DNA from: Cryptomeria japonica
Lineage: Eukaryota; Streptophyta; Pinopsida; Cupressales; Cupressaceae
Direction of reading: 5' to 3'
DNA: 64,000 nt
Assembly (NCBI RefSeq): GCF_030272615.1
Contig: NC_081413.1
Coordinates: 565,070,510-565,134,509, forward strand
Shown here: in pieces, positions 46,755-57,650 of the stretch
Numbering within the stretch: position 1 is the stretch's first letter
Layout of the letters: each line of letters starts with the position of its first letter
Made by a program: the position numbers and the translations under genes
Notes under the pieces: generated by a model
The model's database searches: none
The model's input: only the letters and a program-made list of their open reading frames with translations
Told to the model about the DNA's origin: nothing

Positions 46755-48360
46755 TGTGCACCTTAAATTGCTTGTCTATCATGTATCAACGCTTGCGGAA
46801 TCATACTTTAACATTTGCGCATTGCCTCATTTTAGGTTTTTGCGTCGCATTAACATTTCTCCTATGATTTGCACTTGGTCTTTATCATTTGTGAACATCG
46901 AGTCATTCTTCTACATTCTTCATTCATCTCGCTCTCAAATTTGGTCTTGTCGACAACACTATCCAGTCATGATTTTGATCGATTTTATCTTGTTGCATCA
47001 ATGTGCATGCTAATTTGTCATCATTTTGGACATCTTCAATCCTAATTAGGGTTTTGTCCTCTTATCATCAATCATATCATTTTGGACATCGTCAATCCTA
47101 ACTAGGGGTTTGTCCTCTTTTCAATCTTATCATCTGGTGATCGGTTTCTCAATCTTGTCGTTTTGCGATCAATTTGTCATCGATCGTTGTCATGTTCGAT
47201 CTTGTCATTTTGCGATCGATTTGTCATCGATCGTGGTCATTTTCAATCTTGTCATCTTGCAATCTATTTTATCATCGATTCTTGTCCTTTTGTCAATCTT
47301 GTCATTTTGCGACCGATTCGCTATCGATCATTGTCTGTCTCAATTTTGTCAATTTGGATCAATTTGTCATTGTTCCTCGTCAATTGGCGCATTTATCAAT
47401 CAAATCATTTATCATATTGGTCCTTTGTTAAATCAAAATTATGATCGACATTAATTATCTTCAATCAGGACCTAATTGTCATCCTCGCATTGCTAATTCA
47501 CCTTCTAGGGTTTCATGATTTAATCATTTAACCTTGTGCGTCATTTCTTCCTCTAGGATTAATAGATTATTTATTTATCCTAGGTCTTCTCATTGCAATT
47601 AAATATTCATTTAATTGGCTAATTATTCCTCTTTGTGAATGAATTAATTAATAAATGAAAAATTATTGATTAATTCACTAATTTCTAATTTTCATCAATT
47701 TCAATTTCCTAAATTCTCAATTTCCTAATTTCCTAATTTTCTAATTTATCCAATTTCAATTTCCTCCTATTTCTCTCCTAAATTTATGGAAATGACATGT
47801 CAATTTGTCATAATTTGTCATAATTGACAATCAATCAATTTTGACATAGAAGTTGTCATAATTTGTCATAAATTATCAATCAACAAATTGTGCATAGAAA
47901 GTGCATAATTTGTCATAATTTGTCATAATTGACACAATTGATTTGCAATTTCCATTTGAATTGAATCATGCTAATTTGATCCATTTCTCCAATTTGTCTA
48001 TAAATTGGATGAATTTCTTCAATCAAAGCCCTAATCCCTAATCCCTAATCAGACTATCGAATTTATGCTTCGAGTATTCTTGTGTCAATGTCAATCTTGC
48101 TTTCACAATTAGGTGTATGCACTTGAAGGTGAGATCCACAACAAACCTATTTGGAGAAGAAAGAAGAACAATGGAGCCGCATGAAGGAGCATTCGAATCA
48201 CATCTTTGGTTTGCATAATCTTTGCTTTTGAATGTTTTATTTTATGTCTCTATTGAATGTGTTTAGGATTAGATCATTGCAATGTGTGTTTGTGATTGAG
48301 CTAATGACTAATGTTTTGATATATACTCGCTTGTGATGATTTCCTATTTCCTAACGTACA
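46755..48360 (+). repeat. 3' LTR of the Tat element
   Basis: From about 46786 (TCAACGCTTGCGG) it matches the 5' LTR closely and ends CTAACGTACA at 48360. Its first 30 bases (TGTGCACCTTAAATTG...) do not match the start of the 5' LTR well. TATA box at 47998-48005. Confidence 0.85.
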
Positions 48361-48532
48361 AGAAATATAAGGTCTATCAAATGGATGTTAAGTGTGCATT
48401 CCTGAATGGAGAACTTGAAGAGGAAGTCTTTATTGAGAAACTTGATGGATTTTTACTGATAGATGACAAAAATATGGTTTACAAATTAAGGAAAGCCCTT
48501 TATGGATTAAAACGAGCTTCTAGAGCTTGGTA
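48361..48532 (+). pseudogene. Copia-A reverse transcriptase, continued
   Basis: Seen: directly after the Tat element, [31 protein letters not shown] and [16 protein letters not shown]. This follows ATY at 30643 in the expected order of copia RT. Removing the Tat element and one target duplication leaves the frame intact. It is cut again at 48533 by the second gypsy LTR, so the YVDD active site of Copia-A is not in the window. Confidence 0.9.
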
Positions 48533-48779
48533 TGTGATGAGCTAAAGCTAAAATAATAGCTCTTTTATTTCTATGGCTGATAAGTTTTTCCAATGTTTTA
48601 AGTTGCATATTGGGAAAAATTTTAAGTCATGTGATGTATCAGAGTTTTGATTATGTGCATTTTAAATGATAGCCAAACCTGTTGAACCCTGCATTGTTCT
48701 GAATTAATATTCCTATAGCTATGCGGATTATTAAGGTAATATCATGCGTGGATGTATAAATGTTATGATTAATGAAAAT

Positions 48780-48826
<47 letters not shown>

Positions 48827-48894
48827 CATATATATATATGTATATATATATACATATATATATATGTATATATATATATACATATATATATATG

Positions 48895-48925
<31 letters not shown>

Positions 48926-48962
48926 TATATATATACATATATATATATATATACATATATAC

Positions 48963-48994
<32 letters not shown>

Positions 48995-49014
48995 GTATAT
49001 ATATACATATATAC

Positions 49015-49080
<66 letters not shown>

Positions 49081-50067
49081 TGTATGTTCTAACCTTTAAT
49101 GCAGGAGTAAATAAGTTGTTGCAGAAGTGGTTGTGTTAAGCCAGATAGAGAATCATGCCATGCAAATAGTTGGACACATTTCAGGGCAGTTGAGCATTTA
49201 AAAGAGTGGAGAAGATGGTGTTCAAGTGAATCAGCAAAGGAATAGCGAGGTGATACTAGACTCATTTATGGTTGTCTCCAGCAAGCATCAATCTAGTAAC
49301 CACTGCCATGCTATATTCTTGGTTGCGGTTTAGTAAAGTCCCATGTTCTTTGTGGATTAACTTCTTCTCCTTGTTATAATAAGTGTTTCCACCTAATTTC
49401 ATGGGCATGATCTAAGTAGTTGAAAGTTTTTTATAATTTTCTTATAAATAAAGCCCTGCACCTCTTCACAAAGGGTCAACAGTGTTTTCCAAAATTAGAA
49501 GTATTTCTCTTATCTCATGCATTGCATTGACTTTTGGAAATAGTGAATAAAAGCTATGTTATTCTGAGTATATAGAATCATTTTGAAGTTTGGATACACT
49601 CATCCAAGGGGTCCCACTTGGTGAGTATTCTTGTGTGATTGTTAGATTAAGGTTCCTTTTTACTATAGTAGATGTTCTAGCAACTGATTGTTCCTGCAGC
49701 CACTAGAACCAGATCCTGTGACTATTCCTGCAGCCAAAACGGACAGATTAATTCATGTTTGTCAGCTCTGAACTTAGTTAACAGTTAGTTAGTTAGAATA
49801 TTAAGTTAATGTTAAGATTTCTTGTAGCCATTCAATTGTCATATTTTTGCTTATTTATTTTAGATATACTTAGTTGCTACAGTAGTGCAGAATGACTTCA
49901 ATCAAAACTTAGTGCATATACAATGCAGACCCATTTCAAGTAATGGGTCCCTAGGTTGACAGGTAAATGAACCTCAGTCATGGAAATGATAGCTACTCAA
50001 AATGGATGACCAATCTTTGAGTTAAGACTTTAAATCTAGTTATTGTTCTTATTGGCTAAGTTAAACA
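48533..50067 (+). repeat. 5' LTR of the second gypsy element
   Basis: TGTGATGAGC ... TTAAACA. The LTR contains the large AT microsatellite. Only one copy is in the window, so its limits rest on the Copia-A break on the left and the primer site on the right. Confidence 0.6.
48781..49076. repeat. AT-rich microsatellite with TATATGTATATATATACATA units
   Basis: About 295 bases of TA repeats punctuated by ATGTATATATATACAT palindromes. Six-frame readings give Tyr/Ile-only ORFs, which are artefacts. Confidence 0.95.
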
Positions 50068-50071
50068 TTTT

Positions 50072-50093
50072 TGGTGTTGTTGTCAGGGATGGT
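50072..50093 (+). promoter_or_regulatory. Primer binding site of the second gypsy element, decayed
   Basis: TGGTGTTGTTGTCAGGGATG resembles the Tat/Athila site TGGCGCCGTTGCCGGGGA. The differences are C-to-T or G-to-A changes, mostly at CG positions. Lies four bases after the LTR. Confidence 0.65.
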
Positions 50094-50190
50094 GTCAAAC
50101 TAAGAACCTATCATAGTTACAAATTTTTATTTTCTCAGTATAGTTGGTTTTGATAGCTCAGTTTGTTTTATGTAATTCTCATGAATTTGC

Positions 50191-51800
50191 ATGCATAGAC
50201 GAAGAAGAGATGCTCAAGGTAGATTCCTTCCTAACTATCCTGATCATACAAGACTCAATCCATATGAAGCACCAAATGTAAACCCTTTTGTTGCACTTTA
50301 CCAAGCCCCAGATAATTTGAACCCGCTTGCATTTGAACTTTCTGAGAACAACCTTCATTTCCTCTTTGAACCTCCTGAAGAGGACCCTTGTCTAGCAAAT
50401 TTTCCTCAAAGACCAATGCAAGGAAATCCACCTGCTGGTGAGAATAACCCACCTCCACCTATGAACCCAACGTTTGAGTTCCCCATTTCTGATTTGCATG
50501 ATAATGCTAACCTCAAGAACATTCCAGGTTCTTCTCTTCCTAAATTTTATGCACTGGTGATAGAGGACCCTGATACTTTCTTGTTTGAATTTGATGTCCT
50601 CTGTAGGACTTGTGATTACACTACAGATGCTCATAGGCTTAAAATATTTCATGCCACTTTAAAACAATCATCTTTGAGATGGTTTATGAGTCTAGGGAGT
50701 AGTACAATCACTACATGGGATGAGATGAAATAGTTGTTTCTTGTGAAATATAAAGATTATTGTAGAGGGACTGATCACCATGGGGATGATATCTTTAAAA
50801 TGACACAAAGGGAGGATGAGAGTCTAGAAGATTATCTAGAGAGATTTCTATTCAGTGTCAACAATTCCAAGCATAGTACTTTAAATGAAGATTCTCTTAA
50901 GTTGATATTTCTAAGGGGGATCAGTGACGAATGCACAGATGCTTTAGACCTTATGGGAGGTGGTGATATAACTCAATCAACATGGAATGACATAGCCAAA
51001 ATTTGTCAGAAGTATTCCAAATCTTCTTCTAAGAAGAATAGGCATTTCAAGCTGGTAATGTCTTCATCAACATCTAGTAATGGATTTTCACGAATGGAGC
51101 TCAGTCACCTTTTGGAGGATTTTAGAGATGATATCATCAACAATATGGCTACTCAGTTAGACACACTTCAAGCTAAGAAGAAGCATGAGGAAGTTGGTGC
51201 AATGCTCACAAAATTTTGTCCACATTATAGACAGAAGAAAAGAGACATTAGATGTTAGATGGCTACAAATCTTGAAGTTCCTGATTTCAAGACAGTACAA
51301 GGAGATGATGAACAAATATTTTATGTTGCTCAAAGAAGGCCAAATTTTTGAAGACAAGGTATGCCTTCTGATCCACTTTCTTTTTTTGATTATAATGGAA
51401 ATTCCTATGCACAAAATAATCAGTGGCAACCTCCATATTCTTAAAATTTTAGAAATTATCAAAATTGGTATAACTATCAAGGCCAAGGGCTAAATTTTTC
51501 CAATCAAACTCCACAGTGGCAGCAGCCACAAGGAAATTGGTCTCAAACTCAAGGACCATGGCAACCATTCGAATGGAATTGGCAACCCACTCCTCAATAG
51601 AGAGGAAATCAGCAATGGTCAAATTAGTCTTTTGGTTATCAGCAACCTCTACAGCAGTCTCAACAGCCTTCTATAATGCCCCCTCTTGCTACTAATACCG
51701 ATCCACCTAAACCCACACATCTTCCCACTCAACCCATGCCAAATCCTAATAGCAAGCCTCAACAACAACAACAAGTTTATTCAGCTGATCCTAATCAATA
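50191..51800 (+). pseudogene. Gypsy gag of the second element
   Basis: Seen: one frame with MHRRRRDAQGRFLPNY at 50191. The Retrotrans_gag domain (about 50560-51010) has LKIFHATLKQSSLRWFMSLG, YKDYCRGTDHHGDDIFKMTQ and EDYLERFLFSVNN. A glutamine- and tryptophan-rich tail (51480-51800) follows, without a zinc knuckle I can see. Stops: TAG 50731 and 51256; then TGA, TAA and TAG further on. The frame changes near 51810 to reach the protease. Lineage is Tat/Athila-like from the gag and primer site, but this is not certain without RT. Confidence 0.8.
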
Positions 51801-52642
51801 CCCAACATATTGTCTTCTATAAGTGATATTCACCTTAGATCTGGGACAACTTTGCCTAACCTGTCTCCTCCAGTTATAATTGAAGTACAAAAGGAAAAGG
51901 AAATATCTATCCCAGCAACCCAATTTCCCCAGAGTCAACAAATACCCCCATTTCCTCAAAGCTTGCAAGCTGAAGAGATTCCTCAGCAAGAGGATATATA
52001 TTTTCATATCATTGATCAGCTGAAACACATATGTGTTATGATTCCATTATTTGAGGCTATTAATGATGTCCCTATCTATGGTAAGGTAATTAAAGAGGCA
52101 TGTTTAAGGAAACTTGGTAGAAAGAAAAAGGATCCGCAAATAGTGCATGTAATGGGTCAATTGGCTGATATTATGTTGGGAAAAGTTTCAATACCTAAAT
52201 ATTCTGACCCTGGTAGTCCTATTGTGAAAATAGTCATCAATGGCACTCAGATAAATAATGCCTTAATAGATTTGGGAGAAGCCATCAATGTAATGACAAA
52301 GGACATAATGCAAAAACATAACATAACCAGTCTCGGGCTTGCTCCTACGGTCCTGTAACTTGTTGAAAGTTCCACAGTTTGGCCTGATGGTATGATTGAA
52401 GATGTTGTCATTACTCTAGACTACTGGGAATATCTGACAAATTTTATGATCTTGTCTCCTAAAGCTACATTAAGGGGATATCCAGTCATATTAGGTAGAC
52501 CTTGGCTTGCTACAACTGATGCATATATTGGATGCCCATTAGGGGACATGACTATTTCTGATGGAAATACTACTAAAATGCTAGCTCTATATTCACCTTC
52601 TCAGCCCCAACTTGATCAAGAACAAGTTGTTGGCATTGCATG
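51801..52642 (+). pseudogene. Gypsy retropepsin region of the second element
   Basis: Seen: DIHLRSGTTLPNLSPP, a Gln/Pro-rich stretch, EACLRKLGRKKKDPQIVHV, VIDGTQ-like INGTQINNALIDLGEAINVM (52240-52300; the active site is DLG instead of DSG), then MIEDVVITLDYWEYLTNFM and YPVILGRPWLATTDAYIGC. Known: this order is typical of the protease of Athila/Tat elements. A stop after APTVL breaks it. Truncated: the last codons (52628-52642) are already in the Copia-B LTR. Confidence 0.78.
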
Positions 52643-55603
52643 AAGATTGTATTGAAGAAGTATAGTATTGTCATTGATGTCAATAGAAACCAATAATGAA
52701 GTAGTAAAGCAACTGGTAATGAAGCAAGTGTTGCAACCGATAATGAAGCAGTGTAACAACCGGTAATGATGCACTAAAGGTCAAGCAATAACCCTAACCA
52801 GTTGAGAAGAAGAACCCTAACTGATAAAGCTTGGAGATCGATTGTGATGATCGATGATCGAATGATGATCGGTGATGAGGATGCCACGTAAGCATGTTGT
52901 ACGTGATGAGTTTTGAAAAGGTTTTGGGGCATGAATATGTGTGGGGGAAAAAGTGACACTAAGAAAACATGCCCAAATCTCACTTTCAATCACACACTAG
53001 TGGAATACGAAAGAGACTAGAGGTATCACACAATTGGCTACTTCTTTTTGTGGAAGAGAGAGCCACGGGCTACCTATTAGGATTTCTATTCCTTTGTTGC
53101 AAATGATAGATAGAATGATGCAAGTTCAACTGTTAACCCTAAAGTGTAATTATGAACTAGTAACTTTGAGCACAAGATTGTAGAATTGAGATTTAATGAT
53201 GAACAATTGTAAGGATAAGAGGAGAAATGTAAATGTGTACCTTGAATGGATTTGATTCTACAAGATCTGTTGCTGAAGCCAGAAGCCTGAAATACTGAAG
53301 CTGCTACCTCTGAAACTGCCAAAATTCACTGAAATTGATAGGGACTAGGGCACCTAGCGCCCCTGTCCTGGCAAGACCAGGGCACCCCATGCCCCTGTCC
53401 TAGCTTTCTGGGTCAGAATTTGGTGTGGAGTTCTGTCTCGGTCCACTTCCGTCGGATCTGCAACTTGCGGCGTCCTTTGAATTCGGAAATCTGCACTTAT
53501 ATTTGAAAAGGGTTGTAGGTGGCTATATAGGGTTTTACCTTAGTCAAACCCCCACTTTGGTGATTTCCAACTCCACGAATAGCCAAGTTGTATAGTAAAA
53601 GTTGTGTGTGCAGACCTTGTGTGTGTGCAAGATCTTAAAATGAAAGTAAGCAAACTAGAGCAACCTAGAAAGTAAACCCTAATTGCTTGTAAATGATAAA
53701 GTAAATGCTCCAAACTAAGATGCAAAGTGATCTAAAGCATGAATACAAATGATATAATGAGGCTTATGCAAAGACATGAAAATAACATGAAATCATACCC
53801 AACCCCAAGGGAGGGGTACAAGCCAATCTTCAGTCGGTGATCCCTTATTGCTCTTCAATGTCTTCAGAGCCCTAAATGGATGAATGAAATTGATGAATGC
53901 TTGATGGATGGATGTTGAATGTTGTTGAAGTCTTCAAAGATCTGCTCTTTCGCTGCATAGAAGGTCCCTTGAAACCAAATTCGGATCCTTTCAAATGAAG
54001 AAAGAGAGCTCTTATATATGAAACCCTAGGTCTTAATTTCAACTTTTGGCCAACCTAGAGATTGAATCTCCCACCAATTTATTGGGGTTAAGCTTTATTT
54101 TATGATTGGATCGTGCTCCTAAAATTTTAGGAAAAATGTCTGGGACTGTGTGCACTCCGGGCACCATGGTCCCGGCAACTTCTCACCAAATTTTCAGGGC
54201 CGTCGGATATGATGATTTTAGAGAGAATCCTGAAGTTACAAGTGACTTCGAGATGTTTTGACCCTTGAAATCAAGCCCCCAAGTTCAAAATAGGACCTAA
54301 TTAGGGTTTTTGATTAAATGATGTATTGGAGGAATAAAATGAAAGGGGTACACTTTAATGAAAGGGCCCAACTTTATGATGAAATAGAACCTTAGACCTA
54401 ATTAATTTAATTAATTAAGTGCTAAAGGGGAAATGCAATGCAAAATGCAAAATGCGCCAAGGCGGGTGCTAAACTAGGTGTGAAATTGTACCACCCTAGC
54501 AAGTGCGTACAATTTACGACGCTACAGAATATAATCGTTTATCTTGGGAATGATCAAATGCATAGTATGAAGTGAAAAACGCTTCATGTGTTACAAGATT
54601 CAAAGTGTAATGATCCAGGAACATTTGTAGATGCCTAGAAGAATGTGAAGTTGATTGCACATAATCTAATGGTCAAGATTGAACTGATATGTTTGTAATC
54701 TCTATGAGAATTGTAGGGTTTGTGTTGTGTTACTAACCTAATGTATTTGCTTATAAGGTCATTGATTTGATTCAATGAAGTGTTGACAAATTTGGTTAGG
54801 TGTGAAAATGATTGTTGCCAAACCAAGAGGTGTATCTGTAGAATGATGTGAAGGCAGATAGGAGTAGTAAAGGATCTGATTCAGGAAGGAAGTACTATTT
54901 CCAAATTAGTCAAGAACCTGTTGTTCTCCAACCATTACAATAGTAAAATCCTTTAACTGGGTAAGCTTTAAGAGGCTTGTTATTAAAATCCTCTAACCAG
55001 GTGATCCATTAGCTTGGATTTGAAATCCTCCACCAAGGTTACCTTTAACATGGTATTTGTAGTAAATCCCTTAACCGGGTGGTCCTTAACCAGATCTGTT
55101 CCTAACAGGACATTATTGTATAAGCTTCTAACAAGGCTTGGCTCCTAACAGGGCGAAATTCAAAAGAGTTCAAAATACTTGTGGGTATTCATCCCCACTG
55201 TGGTTTTTCCCATTTGGGTTTCCACGTGAAAAATCATTGTGTCAAGTGGTGAATGGTTTTGTGGATGTGTTTCTGGTATGATTGATATGAATGATTAGTA
55301 AATCTGCATAGATATATTTACATGGTTGAAAATGATCTGAAGTATGTTATTACTGTTATTAGTGAAGTGGTTTAAGGTTTTGGTCAAAGGTATTGAAGTT
55401 TCAGATCTGTTGCATTGTATCACCGAAGTATTTGGTCAACCAGTAAGGTTTAGCAGTGATGCTTCAGATTTGTTAAAGTGTCTAAACTGGTAAACTTTGT
55501 GAATTATTTTTGAGTTGGAAATAAGTTTGATGAAAGCCCAATCTATTGATTCACCCCCCCTCTTAGTAATTGACCGGATCTTTATAGTTTCATCATATTA
55601 TCA
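52628..55603 (+). repeat. 5' LTR of Copia-B, split by solo LTR B
   Basis: Starts TGTTGGCATTGCATG, has ATTGTCATTGATGTCAA near 52667, and near 55190-55240 the block CACTGTGGTTTTTCCCATTT followed by GGGTTTCCACGTG. Ends ...TTCACCCCCCCTCTTAG and, near 55603, TATTATCA. Without the inserted LTR it would be about 1.38 kb. Confidence 0.8.
52938..54526 (-). mobile_element. Reversed solo LTR B (gypsy) in the Copia-B LTR
   Basis: Perfect GAATA target duplication at 52933-52937 and 54527-54531. The insert of 1589 bases starts TGTGTGGGGG and ends GACGCTACA; on the minus strand it begins TGTAGCGTCGTAAATTG, like the LTR at 17280-18035. A TATA-like TATATAAGAG is on the minus strand near 54010. No coding region. 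Confidence 0.9.
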
Positions 55604-55605
55604 AT

Positions 55606-55617
55606 TGGTATAAGAGC
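55606..55617 (+). promoter_or_regulatory. Primer binding site of Copia-B, tRNA-iMet type
   Basis: TGGTATAAGAGC, one base away from the copia consensus TGGTATCAGAGC, just after the LTR end. Confidence 0.8.
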
Positions 55618-55676
55618 ATTCCAGGTCCTCTTGAGGATAAACCTAACAACTTGAGGAAAAGATCTAGGAGAAAATG

Positions 55677-57650
55677 ATGAAGAGAGAAGGTTTGAAGTTT
55701 AATAGAGATAACTATAGAATCTGGAGTGATGGGATGAAGATTTACACCAAGAGTATTGTTAGGTCCTGAAGACAACTGAGAGGGGGGCGGGGTGAATCAG
55801 TTGTCCAATAAATTCAACCAAAATTAAGTTAACCAAAACTTAATGCTTAATACCGGTAAACCAAACTTTATGTCAGTAGACAGTCTTAACAGTTAATTGC
55901 AATACCGGTAAAGAATAATGCATGAAACAGAAAGACAATAACATCCACAACACATAACACAAATGTTTGTATGTGGAAACCCTATAAGGGGAAAAGCCAT
56001 GGTGGGAAGCCTTACCCACAATCAAATGATACTACTGCAGATAGTATGTGTGTAGAATATGGATTCTGCACATGTAGAAAGGCCAGTTGCCTAGAGCTCA
56101 CTGCTTAATCACAAAATGAGAGTCACACTGACTACAATTGGATGATTAAATCCAATGATAATGTACTGCATAAAATAGCATCTTCATATGTTGGATTCAA
56201 TACCGGTTTAGTTCTGATTGCCTTCACAAAATCCTTCCTTCAACCTTCAAATGATGTCCGCATGTATAGTTCTTCTTATTTTTGTATATACCTTATTGCA
56301 ATCCTTTTTGCATTCACACACTAATCTCACAAATGAGATCTTACATTTATACCATAACCTAAGACCAATTTAATAGGTCAGCTCACTAAAAGATATTACA
56401 ATAAAATTAATTACAAGTAAATCAATATCTGATGCATGATGTCAGCTCAATGCATTTACAATAATAATAAATCATCTCCATAACATGTCATGTTGATCTG
56501 GAATAGATATGCCTCCCAGTGCTTATCTTGGACCTATTTGCCAGTAACAGCAAATATGCAAACCCAAATAAACAATTAACCAAATCGCCAAAACCAAATG
56601 ATTGAATAATGTCTTCAACATAACCAAGTAGTTTCCAAATCATTCCAAGTACCGGTGAACAATATAATCTGCTAGTGAACCAAATACTGGTGGTTGTGCA
56701 TAAGTCTCTGACTTGCCAGTGAACATAACCAAAATCTCCAAGTGCTGATAAGTGTTGACAAGTGATGACAAGTGTTGACATCAATGACAAGCCATATCAA
56801 CATATCCAAAATGCCAACAAGTATTGGGATCAGGTTGTTAGTAAGTAAAACTTGCCTAGTGGAATTATGATAGATGATCAAAAGAAGGAGCAACATGAGA
56901 ACAATCAAGCATTAGAGGCCATCACCAGTACCTTGTCCGATTCAAAATATGTTGATGTTCATGGACTAGAGACTGCATATGAAGTTTGGAAGAAATTGGA
57001 AAAAATCTATGGCGGTGATGAGCATGTAAAGATAGCCAAGGAAGAGAGTCTCAGAGGAAAATTTTATGACATGAGAATGGCTGAAGGTGAAAACATTCAA
57101 CAGTATGGTCAAAGAATCAATGAGATAGTTGGAGAAATCAAAAGTTTTGGAGGTACAGTGAAGAATGCCACTGTGGTTAGCATGGTATTGAGAACCCTTC
57201 TATCGGTCTACGCTATTAGAGGTGCAGCCATTCAAGAACTCAAATCTATTGACAAGACAAAGGTAACTCTTGACTCTATCATTGGTAAATTAACTGAATT
57301 TGAATTAAATGGTTTTGATGGAAGTGTTCAAAGGTCATAATCTGCATTTGAATTAAATGGTTTTGATGGAAGTGTTTAGAGGTCATAATCTACATTTAAA
57401 GCCTCAGTCTCAACCCCACTAGTAAGGAAAGTCAGAGAAGTAAGCTATAGTCATGAATCTAGATCCAGTAAAGAAGTAGATGATTAAGATAGCTTGATGG
57501 AACTTGTAGCATTGTTGGCCAAGCGGTTACCTAGAGGTACCGGTAAGTATAGAGGTAAATTACCACTGAAATGTTTTTCATGTAAATGGATAGGACATAT
57601 TGCTGCTAACTATCCTAATAGAGATAATGAGGAAAAATGAGAGAAATATA
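55677..57650 (+). pseudogene. Copia-B gag, split by solo LTR C
   Basis: Seen: MMKREGLKFNRDNYRIW and MKIYTKSI before the solo LTR at 55757; after it, DDQKKEQHENNQALEAI, YVDVHGLETAYEVWKKLEKI, MRMAEGENIQQYGQRINEI and LTEFELNGFDGSVQRS. A 48-base tandem duplication at 57290-57385 repeats FELNGFDGSV. A zinc knuckle, CFSCKWIGHIAANY, has its last Cys changed to Tyr (57570-57610). Several stops. The UBN2/gag-polypeptide type, distinct from Copia-A and Copia-C. Confidence 0.8.
55757..56819 (-). mobile_element. Reversed solo LTR C (copia) in Copia-B gag
   Basis: Perfect AGTAT target duplication at 55752-55756 and 56820-56824. The 1063-base insert starts TGTTAGGTCC and ends ATGCCAACA. GGGGGGCGGGGTGAATCAGT near 55783 is the complement of a copia LTR tail like that of Copia-C. 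No gene inside; short ORFs at 56142-56790 lack domains. Confidence 0.92.

Larger units (their letters stand above)
30644..48360 (+). mobile_element. Tat-lineage Ty3-gypsy element, 17.7 kb, with antisense extra ORF
   Basis: Seen: LTRs of about 1.6 kb (30644-32246 and 46755-48360) differ at roughly 22 positions by eye plus a small deletion, about 98.6% identical. AGATA before and AGAAA after the element are a 4/5 target duplication. The interior holds gag, protease, G-patch, RT, RNase H, a second (archaeal-type) RNase H and integrase in one plus-strand frame, then a long 3' region with an antisense ORF. Known: two RNase H domains and extra ORFs downstream of pol are features of the Tat clade. 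It is a recent insertion relative to its neighbours. It sits in the RT gene of Copia-A. Confidence 0.92.
48533..52627 (+). mobile_element. Second gypsy element, 5' part (LTR, gag, protease)
   Basis: An LTR starts TGTGATGAGC at 48533 in the Copia-A RT gene and ends near 50067. The primer site follows at 50072, then gag and protease. The element stops at 52627, where the Copia-B LTR begins (TGTTGGC). RT, integrase and 3' LTR are not in the window, so its target duplication cannot be tested. Confidence 0.75.

Noticed and set aside
48651-49139. Overlapping Tyr/Ile-rich ORFs on both strands
   Set aside because: Produced by the TA microsatellite.
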